Positions 45,903-57,664 of a stretch of 64,000 nt of DNA are shown piece after piece. Positions within the stretch are counted from its first letter, which is position 1, and every line of letters starts with the position of its first letter. The DNA comes from Glandiceps talaboti (lineage: Eukaryota > Hemichordata > Enteropneusta > Spengelidae), in assembly GCF_964340395.1 (NCBI RefSeq), contig NC_135550.1, positions 31,861,176-31,925,175 on the forward strand, read 5' to 3'. The notes beneath the pieces were generated by a model that ran no database searches, was not told where the DNA came from, and worked only from the letters and a program-made list of their open reading frames with translations. Made by a program: the position numbers and the translations under genes.

Positions 45903-48900
45903 TCAACCAAGCTTCTGAAGGACACCTCTGACAAGGCAATATATGTTGTCAAACTCCACCATTAGATCTGCACATGGTTTGCTGGTGATAAACACCACAG
46001 TACTGTTGGCAAACTTGTCCTTAATAGTACTGCGAATCAGGGTTCTGCTTGCTTCAGTTGATGGATAGAAATCACTGATGATGACAAGCTTTTTGTTGGT
46101 CAGAATTCCCCTTGCTAGTGACATAAGATACTTCTGATAAGGTTGAAGTTGTAAATGTCTTCTGATATCAGAGTTTAGTTGTTTTGGGAGGGCTTCAACT
46201 ATTGACTTTAAACCAACATAATCAAGTGCTTCCCATATTTCTCCCCTAGAGTTCAAGTTCTTTGGATCTAGGTTGTTTTGCACTGATGTAGAAAATATTA
46301 CTTTTTGCATTCCTACAACAGATATGATATTCCTGAGTTCATGACTTGGAGCATAGAGATTATAGATATTGATGTTATCAATGTATAATGATCCTGAAGT
46401 GGGTGGTAATGCACCTAGCAGTACACGAACAAACAAATCTTTACGTTCGCTACAAATTATTCCTACTTTTTCACATTCCTGAATTTTGGTATTTATATTT
46501 AAAAATGGCCAAATCCCAGGTTGAAAAATCACATTATGAAAGTGCACTCTTCCTCTTCTTACTTTGAATTTGATGAGGTGATTATAATCTGGGTTTTCAG
46601 TTTCCTTCTCAGTTAGTTCAATCAACCATTTCAATTGTGGTAATCTGTACTCCATGTCAGCCACAGCTTGTATCAACTTGGGTATAGAATCTATGACAGC
46701 CCAAAATGTCAAAACAATTTGTATGCCATCTTTAGCAAATAGCTCAGGTCTCCTAAACACAAAGTTAGCCACAAGAGCCAAGTACACAAATGATAGAAAC
46801 TGGACACGACCTGCTAGTAAACTGTCGGTGACTTGAGTAATGAACGCTGCAGACATTCTCTTGTTCTGTTGCTGGAGAAAGGTTTTGTGGAATCCTTCGG
46901 CCAAGCTCACAGCTCTGATTGAAACAAGCCGTTCTATTGTCTCTAACAAATGCCGCTTTGATGATGATTGGATTTGTGTTTCAATTTCTTTCAGATTCCT
47001 GTAGGTTTTGGCATAGCTCCTGCCAACACCTGTTACAACGAGTGCATATATAAGGGTAGGCATTACAAGTGATGGGCAGACAAAGACAGTGAAGATTAGA
47101 ATTCCACAAACTGGCAACAAAACATCAGGAATTCCAGCTACAGAAAACATTATGTGTTGGTCCAGGGTTTGTAGGCACTTCAGTAAAGTCCTTACTGTAT
47201 GTGTTGAGAATGTTCCCGAGTCCTTCATGATCCTTCTTACTATTACACTGTGAATTCTGATCAGTGCATTTTTAAGTACGACTAATAGCACCAAGCCACT
47301 GAACATGCAGAACCACACAAAGGCCAACTCGCATATGAAATAGCTGTCAATGGACGATTTAGACTTTGCAGTCTCAACGCGGAAATGCTGAGTTACATGC
47401 TCACTCTCCTCACCATCTGGCTGTAATGGTTGAAGAACAACTGCACTTCGTTCATCAACCAGGTCAAATAGTAACCAGTCTGATAGATGAAATGTGCATT
47501 GACTAAGCACTAACATTCCAATTAGAATAGTTAGGACTAGCATGTTCCCGCCAAATCTGAGGAAAGATGCAAAACATACAAACATATGTGAACGTCTATC
47601 AATAGCATACCAATTGTCTCTGTCAGTGTCACAATCTTTGCTGTTTTCTTCTCCAGCATCTTGGAGTGGTCTGTGAGAACTCACACTTTCTCTATCTGCA
47701 TCAGTGAAGTTGTCATAGTTTGTGAAAGCACAAACCTTCCCATTCTTAAGAAGAATTACTTTATCTGCTACTTTCATGTGTTCTTCCTGATTAGTTACAA
47801 CAAGGCAAAGTTTTTCTTTGAGATGATCTCTGACAACTACCCTAAAGAAGTGATCAACTTCCTTCTGGTCAAAGACACCTAGGATATCATCAAATAGATA
47901 GACATCAGCATCAGCATACAAGGAACGGGCTATATTTATTTTAACTCGTGTACTCGAGGATACAAATCTGAAATCATTTGTGATGTAAGTTTCATCCCCC
48001 TTCATAAAGTCAATGAATTCATCTTGCAATTGACATATCTGAATTATGTTCCTGTATTTCTCTTCATTGTACTGCTGGTGACAGAGAATGTTTTCCCGAA
48101 TTGTGCCTTTAAATATCCAATCCTCTTGTGGGACATACAGGACATGACCACTTGTCCTGACAAGACCAAAAGTGCTTGCGATTTCACCTGCTGCTGTTAG
48201 AAGTAGAGTAGTTTTTCCTGAAGCAGGTGGTCCTGCTAAGCAGACCAGTTCCCCCTTATTAGCAACAAGATCTATACCCTGTAGCAAAATCTGATCCTTA
48301 CTGTCCTCTCCTTCTTTCTTCTGTCCCGCAAAGGATGCAACAACTACATCACAGAACCTAAGTCCTGTCTTATTATTCCCATGTGTACTTTCTGGGACCC
48401 ATGTTTCCGATTTGATGCGATTTGGTACATCATCGATAAAAAGAAAAGCCTGAATCTTTAGAGAGGAGTAAAACATGTCTATGACAGACTCAAACGCAAC
48501 AGGAAAGTCCCTAGCAACATTGGCATGAAGAATATAAAAGAAAATACTAGTGAGAACAACCTTCTCTATGGTCATTGTCTGACCAACAGCTGCAGTGCTC
48601 ACGACAGAACACAACAATACAAGGACATGAATGTGAGAGAATGAAGTATTAGACATCATGGATGTTGCCAATGCAGGCAATTGCAGTTGCTGAACTTCAA
48701 CAGCTCTTAATCTTTCAAAAAGCCTTGTGTATGGTTTCTCCCACACATTGACTCGAATTACATCCATTCCCTTGACTACATCTTCTGTCAGTCGTTTTCT
48801 CAAATTTGAAAGGTATTCTACCCTGCTTTGAACCCTAGAGCATAGCTTAATCTTGCTGGAATGAAGCATGGTTGTTACAGCAATGACAATAAGACCAGGG

Positions 48901-49571
48901 ACGAATGGGGAAAACAAACCAGTGTGAGAATCAAACAGTATGTACAGAGCTCTTGATACTGTGAAAAACGATATCATTGCCAACCAAAGAGAATGCACTT
49001 GTTCTAGACCATTACCCACTTTCTCTGTGTCCTCAGACAATAGCTTAGCAATTTCTTCTTCTGAAAGTCCATATTTTACGTCTTTCTTCATACGTAGTAT
49101 TTTTCGGTAGATAAGGCATGAAAGAGCACCTTTGATGGACACTGATACACTTTTTAGATTTTCTGACATTGAACTTTTAAATGTACAGATAACAAATGCA
49201 CATGAGCACAGTCCAATAGCATTGAACCAGACTGTTCTTTCAGAAACCTTAAAATCATCAGATCCAATGAGATATGTGATGAAGAATTCCACTAGACTGG
49301 GAAAAAGAAACACTGTCACAAGGTGAAGAAGCAGCATTCCAAAACCAGTTAGGTATATGGTCCAAAAGTAGAGTCGATGTATCATAGAGAGTAAACTTGG
49401 AGGTCTTTTCTCTCTCTTTGTCAGCACAATTTCCTTACGCCATGCTCTAAAGAATTTGATGTCTAGTTTCTCTGCTGTTTCCTCCAGTTTCATTCTTTCC
49501 ACATCTTTAATACTGATGTGTGAATGAACAAAAATTCTTCTGAGGTAAGATACCAATGCGTGTAACATCAT
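45903..49571 (-). CDS. ABCC-type ABC transporter with degenerate nucleotide-binding domains, single coding exon
   Basis: A full-length half-TMD1-NBD1-TMD2-NBD2 protein of 1222 residues, closest in layout to the short ABCC/MRP4 class (for example SEEEIAKLLSEDTEKV before the TM bundle). NBD1 has a good Walker A (GPPASGKTT, about residue 446) and Walker B (DVYLFDD, about 555), but the LSGGQ signature is replaced by VSSST. NBD2 is more eroded: the Walker A position reads GIICSERKDLFV without the GKS, the signature reads LQPYQ, Walker B reads LVIISDF without the catalytic Asp-Glu, and the Q loop is altered (VGMQKVIF). The frame is nevertheless intact. ABCC genes in animals normally have many introns, so the uninterrupted coding exon suggests a retroposed origin. 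Start: ATG ATG at 49571; the frame is open up to a splice acceptor at 49618, and a likely non-coding exon upstream has an in-frame stop. Confidence 0.88.
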   Translation of the reverse strand: MMLHALVSYLRRIFVHSHISIKDVERMKLEETAEKLDIKFFRAWRKEIVLTKREKRPPSLLSMIHRLYFWTIYLTGFGMLLLHLVTVFLFPSLVEFFITYLIGSDDFKVSERTVWFNAIGLCSCAFVICTFKSSMSENLKSVSVSIKGALSCLIYRKILRMKKDVKYGLSEEEIAKLLSEDTEKVGNGLEQVHSLWLAMISFFTVSRALYILFDSHTGLFSPFVPGLIVIAVTTMLHSSKIKLCSRVQSRVEYLSNLRKRLTEDVVKGMDVIRVNVWEKPYTRLFERLRAVEVQQLQLPALATSMMSNTSFSHIHVLVLLCSVVSTAAVGQTMTIEKVVLTSIFFYILHANVARDFPVAFESVIDMFYSSLKIQAFLFIDDVPNRIKSETWVPESTHGNNKTGLRFCDVVVASFAGQKKEGEDSKDQILLQGIDLVANKGELVCLAGPPASGKTTLLLTAAGEIASTFGLVRTSGHVLYVPQEDWIFKGTIRENILCHQQYNEEKYRNIIQICQLQDEFIDFMKGDETYITNDFRFVSSSTRVKINIARSLYADADVYLFDDILGVFDQKEVDHFFRVVVRDHLKEKLCLVVTNQEEHMKVADKVILLKNGKVCAFTNYDNFTDADRESVSSHRPLQDAGEENSKDCDTDRDNWYAIDRRSHMFVCFASFLRFGGNMLVLTILIGMLVLSQCTFHLSDWLLFDLVDERSAVVLQPLQPDGEESEHVTQHFRVETAKSKSSIDSYFICELAFVWFCMFSGLVLLVVLKNALIRIHSVIVRRIMKDSGTFSTHTVRTLLKCLQTLDQHIMFSVAGIPDVLLPVCGILIFTVFVCPSLVMPTLIYALVVTGVGRSYAKTYRNLKEIETQIQSSSKRHLLETIERLVSIRAVSLAEGFHKTFLQQQNKRMSAAFITQVTDSLLAGRVQFLSFVYLALVANFVFRRPELFAKDGIQIVLTFWAVIDSIPKLIQAVADMEYRLPQLKWLIELTEKETENPDYNHLIKFKVRRGRVHFHNVIFQPGIWPFLNINTKIQECEKVGIICSERKDLFVRVLLGALPPTSGSLYIDNINIYNLYAPSHELRNIISVVGMQKVIFSTSVQNNLDPKNLNSRGEIWEALDYVGLKSIVEALPKQLNSDIRRHLQLQPYQKYLMSLARGILTNKKLVIISDFYPSTEASRTLIRSTIKDKFANSTVVFITSKPCADLMVEFDNIYCLVRGVLQKLG

Positions 49572-50570
49572 GGAATATTCTTGGACTTGTTCAGATATTG
49601 AAGTAACTTTTCTGTATCTGAAAAGAATACAAACTTGATATCAATGACTTGCAAGGTTCACTTACAATCTCATTTTCAGATTTCAAAATCAAAGCATAAT
49701 CTCCCACAGAAGGCCCAAATTAGCTCAATATGCAAATTTTATTCATTTACTTTTATTTTCATTGTTGCTATGGTTATTATATTTCTTGTCACATGATAAT
49801 TGCAAGGAAGAATGTAACTTTGTGCAAATTAATGTTTATTAGTAGCATTCAAACTGAGCACAACCTCACCATCCTTCATATACGTTATTATTGCTATTTA
49901 GTTTGAAAGTATTTCAGTCCAAACATAGGAAGTCTAAATCTGTTCTCTGCCAAGCTCTCATTTACAAGACAAGTTTGTCACAATCATCAGTGGCATACTA
50001 AAGCAGTCCTCGAATATCTAATTATGTGTTTTATGTTTTTAGTAAATTGTACCAATTTTGGTAATATATGTATTGCTTCAGGTGATGAAAAGATGCAACG
50101 TCTACTAAGATTTGTACAACAGATGGTGTGACAGCCTGTACGTTAAATATCTCTCACTGACAAACTATACAATGGTTGCTGTAAAAACCACTCCCATCAA
50201 AAATACCGCTGTGACTGACTGCAGTTGTAGATAATGCTATGTATCTTATTCTCATACTAAAAAAAGGAACCCCTCCAAAAAGTTCCATAGTCCACTGTCA
50301 CTGTCAACAGTACAGTGCTTTTCAGATTGTGTTTAATACAAATATAAGCTACAGGAACGAAGAGAACTTCAAAATGAACCCCTTGAAGACTACCTCTAGC
50401 ACAATTTAAGGTCTATTTGTATCTACGAAATCAGAGTATGAAATTTTCATTCTGGACCTCAGCATGAGGTACGCTTAAAGCGTTACACACATTCCATCTT
50501 GTCGATTCAGTCAAGGCGTGTAACTTAAAGGACACAGACGTCAGACGTAGACAGTTATTACAGTCCTAGC
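49572..50570. other. First-intron sequence of the ABC gene, left of the foldback element
   Basis: Bases 49617-49572 are the 5' UTR end of the ABC coding exon (acceptor TTTTCAG at 49618 on the minus strand). From 49620 to 50570 no exon is supported. The last bases are the left target duplication GTCCTAGC (50563-50570). Confidence 0.5.
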
Positions 50571-50982
50571 GATACCCGGCCCAAAATGAACCACTGTTTT
50601 CAATGCCTATACCACACGACCGGTCGTACGACCAAATTTTGGTCGTGGATAATAGTAGCATATACTAATACGAGTAATAGGGGCTACAGTAAGAAATACC
50701 CGGATGTTCGAATGATCTTGGACATAGGTCGTCTTCTTTACTCATGTTACTTATCAGGAGTTATCATGAGTATGAATCTAAGACCAGACTAAAAGTCAGA
50801 TTCACATTGGAAGAACATATGATTATGAATCAAATCTCCTAATTATGAGGCTGGAACTGGGGCTCAATATATTAGAAGAGTCTGTCTCATAAGTATCTTC
50901 AATATGTGAACATGAATCTGAATCTGAGACTAGATTTATACTCTATCTTGATAAGAACATCAGTCCTAAATTTCAGTAATAT

Positions 50983-52541
50983 TTTTTGACCGGTCGTATG
51001 GTCGTGGCAAGTATTTTTTCCAATAACTTTTCTCCCCGGTCGTATGGTCGTGACAAATATTTTTTTTCACTGTCTTTTCTCCACGACCGGTCGTATGGTC
51101 GTGGCATGTATTTTTTCCAATGACTTTTCTCCACGACCGGTCGTATGGTCGTGGCATGTATTTTTTCCAATGACTTTTCTCCACGACCGGTCGTATGGTC
51201 GTGGCATGTATTTTTTCCAATGACTTTTCTCCACGACCTGTCGTATAGTCGTGGCATGTATTTTTTCCAATGACTTTTCTCCACGACCGGTCGTATGGTC
51301 GTGGCAAGTATTTATTTTCCCTGTGTTTTCTCCACGACCGGTCGTATGGTCGTGGCATGTATTTATTTTCCCTTTGGTTTCCCCACGACCGGTCGTATGG
51401 TCGTGGCATGTATTTTTTCCAATGACTTTTCTCCACGACCGGTCGTATGGTCGTGGCATGTATTTTTTCACCATCTTTTCTCCACGACCGGTCGTATGGT
51501 CGTGGCAAGTATTTTTTCCAATAACTTTTCTCCCCGGTCGTATGGTCGTGAGAAATATTTTTTTTCACTATCTTTTCTCCACGACTGGTCGTATGGTCGT
51601 GGCATGTATTTTTTCCAATGAATTTTCTCCACGACCGGTCGTATGGTCGTGGCATGTATTTTTTCACCATCTTTTCTCCACGACCGGTCGTATGGTCGTG
51701 GCAAGTATTTTTTCCAATGACTTTTCTCCACGACCGGTCGTATGGTCGTGGCATGTATTTTTTCCAATGACTTTTCTCCACGACTGGTCGTATGGTCGTG
51801 GCATGTATTTTTTCACGATCTTTTCTCCACGACCGGTCGTATGGTCGTGGCATGTGTTTTTTCACCATCTTTTCTCCACGACCGGTCGTATGGTCGTGGC
51901 ATGTATTTTTCCACCATCTCTCCACGACCGGTCGTATGGTCGTGGCGTGTATTTTTTCCAATGACTTTTCTCCACGACCGGTCGTATGGTCGTGGCATGT
52001 GTTTTTTCACCATCTTTTCTCCACGACCGGTCGTATGGTCGTGGCATGTATTTTTTCCAATGACTTTTCTCCACGACCGGTCGTATGGTCGTGGCATGTA
52101 TTTTTCCACCATCTCTCCACGACCGGTCGTATGGTCGTGGCATGTATTTTTTCCAATGACTTTTCTCCACGACCGGTCGTATGGTCGTGGCATGTGTTTT
52201 TTCACCATCTTTTCTCCACGACCGGTCGTATGGTCGTGGCATGTATTTTTTCCAATGACTTTTCTCCACGACCGGTCGTATGGTCGTGGCATGTGTTTTT
52301 TCACCATCTTTTCTCCACGACCGGTCGTATGGTCGTGGCATGTATTTTTTCCAATGACTTTTCTCCACGACCGGTCGTATGGTCGTGGCATGTATTTTTT
52401 CGCCATCTTTTCTCCACGACCGGTCGTATGGTCGTGGCATGTATTATTTCACCGTCTTTTCTCCACGACCGGTCGTATGGTCGTGGCATGTATTTTTTCC
52501 AATGACTTTTCTCCACGACCGGTCGTATGGTCGTGGCATCC
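50983..52541 (+). repeat. Left arm array: ~31 units of a 49-50 bp palindrome repeat
   Basis: Each unit contains CCACGACCGGTCGTATGGTC followed by GTGGCATGTATTTTTTCC or a variant. Period 50 at 51121-51170. In 51920-52400 two unit types alternate (..TATTTTTTCCAATGAC and ..TGTTTTTTCACCATC), a higher-order ~99-bp repeat. The right edge runs into CATTTTGGGCC at about 52541-52551, the inverse of the element's terminal GGCCCAAAATG, hinting at a once separate, shorter element. Open frames over the array on both strands are artefacts. Confidence 0.97.
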
Positions 52542-52551
52542 ATTTTGGGCC

Positions 52552-55233
52552 AAGCGACGTAATATTGGCCCTAATTTTACATAAGTCATAAGTATGATTG
52601 AAGTTTAGGATGATCGAGAATAGCTGACAAGTGTATACGGACTTTGATCGATACTTGTACACCTTTGCCAACACCTTCGCCACCTCTTACTATAAGAAAC
52701 GTAATTCATTTGTTTTAGTTCGCAAGAGGAAATGGGAACATGAACGATTTGTCCTATTGCAACGCTTACTATTTCATGCACCATTTACATCGTCATTGGT
52801 ATGCAAACTAAACTAGCAAAATTCATTCAAAGTTTAAAGCGTTTTATTAACTCTGCAAAACATTCTTTCAACGGGAAATTGTATTTACCAGTCTTCGTGC
52901 TTTCTATAGAGTCTTCACGCTGTTTCTGTGGTTTCATTCGCCCGTTTCCGCATATCGACACTCAGTTACTTAAAACAGGCACTGCACAATGACCTTGACT
53001 GCTTTCACGTGTTTCAAATATCACGTGAAAAAATGTACAAATCTCTCCAAAAAAACTAAAACCATTGCTGAATAATTAATTTTGACGATCGGTCTTTTTG
53101 TTTTCACCTCAATAAATGGACACAGGCTGTCGTCGAGACCTGAGTTGACCTCAAATGCGTGACATCGCACCGGTAATTTCCGGATTGTCGTTCGTGTAAG
53201 TTTCACGATATGTCGGGCCCACCCCCAACATGACATGCAGCACGGCCTAGCTTTGAACCTTTTTGACAACTCCTTTTCCACATAAATTCTGTTAAAATCA
53301 ATTAGGGTGACGACCATACAAGAGTCACATGACATGTCGTACACACAGTGTTGTTTATCTCTCTGCTGTTCGATGTGTCCCAAGAGCGAACCCGTGTCGA
53401 CTTTGGATTCAAAAAAATGTTACGTATAAATCCGAGAAATTTTAGGTACATGTTCATGTAAATAATTTTAGTAATGTAACAAGTAGAAAGTCCGAGCCCG
53501 GGCCGATTCCAGTTCGTCGAATACTACACGATCATTTCTGGTCGTGACAACTACCGCCAAAGGAAGTCTCTATCAATTTGAGAAATTCGGCAAAAAGACT
53601 TCTTTTTAGGTGTTGATGAATCCATAATAAAATAAGGTTTTTATAGCAATCACATGGTTGTTTTTGTCACTCATTTATTGCTGAACATTCCATTCAGGCG
53701 ATGCCATCTTGTGCTGGATAATACTTCACGTACTCCAGTTGTGTTCCAAAACGAAGGTGTCGGCCTACAAAGCATGTAACTTGCAAAATTTAACCTGGAG
53801 GTCAAGATTCAAGTTCGCAGCTGTGGGTAATGGACATTGAACCGATTCAAGTTCAAGTTCGATTCGGTTTTAAGTCGGTTTTTCCTGTCCTAACTACGAC
53901 AAGTTAAACCTGTTCCGAACCGATTTACTTTGAACCGAATCGACCCCCCCCCCCCCAGGTAGTTTCGAACCGATTTAAGGGATTCGAATCGAATCGAAAC
54001 AGGTTCAGAATTTAGGTCGGGACACAGGGTTACTATCTTGATGCCGAAATAAAAGGGGTGTTCTCAATAGGGGGGTTACATGTATTCTGATTAAATCTCA
54101 TATCAACGAGTTCTGTGTTAAACGTGATGTCGAAAGTTTTTTCCGTCGTTTATGTCTTATCAGGAACACCTTATTTTTAGTTCGTATAAAGGGATCTTAC
54201 CTGATTTATATATAAACACTTTATTGATGATAATGGTGGTGCAGCTTCACTCAAACTTGCGGAATGTGTAACTTCAATCCTGCTATTCAGTATACTTACA
54301 TGTATGATATTCTGAACTATCAATTTCCTTGTCATCTTTCTTAGGATTGATGGTCATGATATAGCTACATCTGTTAATACTAAACCTACAGATTCACATT
54401 TATATTTGCAGTATGGTTCATCACATCCTAATAAATGTAAAGATTTCATTCTCTTTGTCTACGTCGTATAATATTTGTAGTAGTGATTTGGATTTCAGGG
54501 ATAGCCCTGCTAAATTTTTCCACGTACTTCCACCAACGTGTATCCAGTGTCGGTTACCAATACGGCTTTAAAGGTGTCTTCTTTGTCTAGGAAGCTTGTA
54601 TCAAATCACATGATCAGAAGATCAGAAGAGTATTAGGAACATAATAAGGACTTACGTTCTAATAGGATAATTTCCTGACGCACCTTTAACAGCTTGGCGT
54701 GGTGATACCAATCTTAGAAATACGGTGGTCCGACACATAACAACATGGATTGGAAGTTAATGCTGGTTCATTTCCATGACATAGTACTCGATGTGGTATA
54801 TGTCGTTTCATTATTAATACTATAATCGTGCATTTGGCCCTAAGAACAGCGTGGCTGTTACGACAGTAGCTTTACTTGTATTAGTACTACAGACCCTTTT
54901 CATCAAATTTCCATCCTATGAATTCATAATTTAAAAAAAAAACATCCTGATAACATATTTCATTCCATATTTCATATCTAAACTATTTATTCAAGTGCAA
55001 TGTATGTATGTACTACAAATTTGGGCAAGCGCTGGTATATTTTGTTTGACGATTTAAACCCCTCCCCCCATTCCACATACACGCACATAAAAAGTAAAAT
55101 AATATGAAATAAAATAAAACGTGAGTTTTCACATAGATTTAATGTATCCAGGTACAACCCTAACAGTTACACGTTCTCTAAGCCATCCTGCAGATCTGTC
55201 AATGTGTACTGTGCAAATTAATACACAATGAGC
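52552..55233. other. Foldback element loop, unique part
   Basis: No homology recognised. A 120-residue minus frame (53021-53383) is Cys-rich but resembles nothing I know. Between about 53830 and 54020 the octamer-like GAACCGATT / AATCGGTTC and GATTCGAATC occur repeatedly around a C14 run, forming many short overlapping inverted repeats. A short CACGATCATTTCTGGTCGTG inverted motif near 53527 echoes the arm palindromes. Confidence 0.5.
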
Positions 55234-57292
55234 AATATTTTTAGATCGTCTAAATAGTGGATACTAGTACTTTATAAAGTTTAGTATAAAATGTAGAACG
55301 ATATTTAGATCGTTTAAATAGTCGATAGTTTATCAAGTTCAGATAACGATATTTAGATCGTCTAAATATAAAATGTAGAGCGATATTTAGATCGTATAAA
55401 TAGTCGATAGTTTATAAAGTTTAGATAACGATATTTAGATCGTCTAAATGTAAAATGTAGAGCGATATTCAGATCGTATGAATAGTCGATAGTTTATAAA
55501 GTTTAGATAACGATATTTAGATCGTCTAAATATAAAATGTAGAACGATGTTTAGATCGTTTAAATAGTGGATAGTTTATCAAGTTCAGATAACGATATTT
55601 AGATCGTCTAAATGTAAAATGTAGAGCGATATTCAGATCGTATAAATAGTGGATACTTTATAAAAGTTTAGATAACGATATTTAGATCGTCTAAATATAA
55701 AATATAGAACGATGTTTAGATCGTCTAAATGTAAAATGTAGAGCGATATTTAGATCGTATGAATAGTGGATACTTTATAAAAGTTTAGATAACGATATTT
55801 AGATCGTCTAATATAAAATGTAGAGCGATATTTAGATCGTCTAAATAGTCGATAGTTTATAAAGTTTAGATAACGATATTTAGATCGTCTAAATATAAAA
55901 TATAGAACGATGTTTAGATCGTCTAAATGTAAAATGTAGAGCGATATTTAGATCGTATAAATAGTGTATACTTTATAAAAGTTTAGATAACGATATTTAG
56001 ATCGTCTAAATATAAAATGTAGAGCGATATTTAGATCGTATAAATAGTCGATAGTTTATAAAGTTTAGATAACGATATTCAGATCGTCTAAATATAAAAT
56101 ATAGAACGATGTTTAGATCGTCTAAATGTAAAATGTAGAGCGATATTTAGATCGTATAAATAGTGGATACTTTATAAAAGTTTAGATAACGATATTTAGA
56201 TCGTCTAAATGTAAAATGTAGAGCGATATTTAGATCGTCTAAATATAAAATGTAGAGCGATATTTAGATCGTCTAAATATAAAATGTAGAGCGATATTCA
56301 GATCGTATAAATAGTCGATAGTTTATAAAGTTTAGATAACGATATTTAGATCGTCTAAATGTAAAATGTAGAGCGATATTTAGATCGTATAAATAGTGGA
56401 TACTTTATAAAAGTTTAGATAACGATATTTAGATCGTCTAAATGTAAAATGTAGAGCGATATTCAGATCGTATAAATAGTCGATAGTTTATAAAGTTTAG
56501 ATAACGATATTTAGATCGTCTAAATGTAAAATGTAGAGCGATATTTAGATCGTCTAAATATAAAATGTAGAGCGATATTCAGATCGTATAAATAGTCGAT
56601 AGTTTATAAAGTTTAGATAACGATATTTAGATCGTCTAAATGTAAAATGTAGAGCGATATTAGATCGTATAAATAGTGGATACTTTATAAAAGTTTAGAT
56701 AACGATATTTAGATCGTCTAAATATAAAATGTAGAACGATGTTTAGATCGTTTAAATAGTGGATAGTTTATCAAGTTCAGATAACGATATTTAGATTGTC
56801 TAAATATAAAATGTAGAGCGATATTTAGATCGTATAAATAGTCGATAGTTTATAAAGTTTAGATAACGATATTTAGATCGTCTAAATATAAAATGTAGAA
56901 CGATGTTTAGATCCTCTGAATGTAAAATGTAGAGCGATATTTAGATCGTATAAATAGTGGATACTTTATAAAAGTTTAGATAACGATATTTAGATCGTCT
57001 AAATATAAAATGTAGAACGACATTTAGATCGTCTAAATGTAAAATGTAGAACGATATTTAGATCGTCTAAATATAAAATGAAGAGCGATATTCAGATCGT
57101 ATAAATAGTGGATACTTTATAAAAGTTTAGATAACGATATTTGTATGGTATAAATATAAAATGTAGAACGATATTTAGATCGTTTAAATAGTGGATGGTT
57201 TATCAAGTTTAGATAACGATATTTAGATCGTCTGTAGAACGATATTTAGATCGTATATATAGTGGATAGTTTATAAAGTTTTAGATTTAGAG
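55234..57292. repeat. Loop array: ATTTAGATCGTCTAAAT satellite, 2.06 kb
   Basis: Built of ~35-bp modules (CGATATTTAGATCGTCTAAA plus TATAAAATGTAGAG) and ~48-bp modules (GATCGTATAAATAGTGGATA, CTTTATAAAAGTTTAGATAA) that alternate irregularly. ATTTAGA-TCG-TCTAAAT is an inverted repeat with 7-bp arms, present dozens of times. Composition is far more AT-rich than the GC-centred arm arrays. Confidence 0.95.
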
Positions 57293-57664
57293 TAAGATCA
57301 TAATGGTTAACTTAGCTTTCTAATTTCTAACTTAAAAACTTTAGATTTAGATTTAGACACTTCTAATTTATCTATCTAAACTTCTAGCTAAACTTTCTAA
57401 ACTGGCTAATACACAATACCGCACCTTGCTGCAGTATACTTAACATTTTAGAAGCGTCATGTCATCTCATCGTGGACGTATACAGAATCAAAAATATAAA
57501 TTAGATCAAAGGCAAATTAACATTTTAAGATACACAAATATTTGCATATTAAAAGGAATCGTGAAAAACCACATCACGTATTCAAAAATGGTATTTAAAA
57601 CTGGGGGCTACGATCGTACAAAGGTCGTGGGGGAAAGAGTGCAAAAATATTTCTTCATCACTGT
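57293..57664. other. Foldback element loop, right junction
   Basis: TTTAGATTTAGA-type simple sequence followed by unique sequence. A single divergent arm-like motif (CTACGATCGTACAAAGGTCGTGG, around 57608) precedes the right array. No gene supported. Confidence 0.5.

Noticed and set aside
50966-52584. Long frames on both strands (up to 331 residues) over the left arm array
   Set aside because: The 50-bp palindromic unit is open in several frames and on both strands; the repeating HDHTTGRG/VVWSWHVF peptides are artefacts.
53021-53383. 120-residue minus frame in the foldback loop as a transposase
   Set aside because: No DDE/RNase H-like motif, zinc finger or recognisable homology; length is not unusual for chance.
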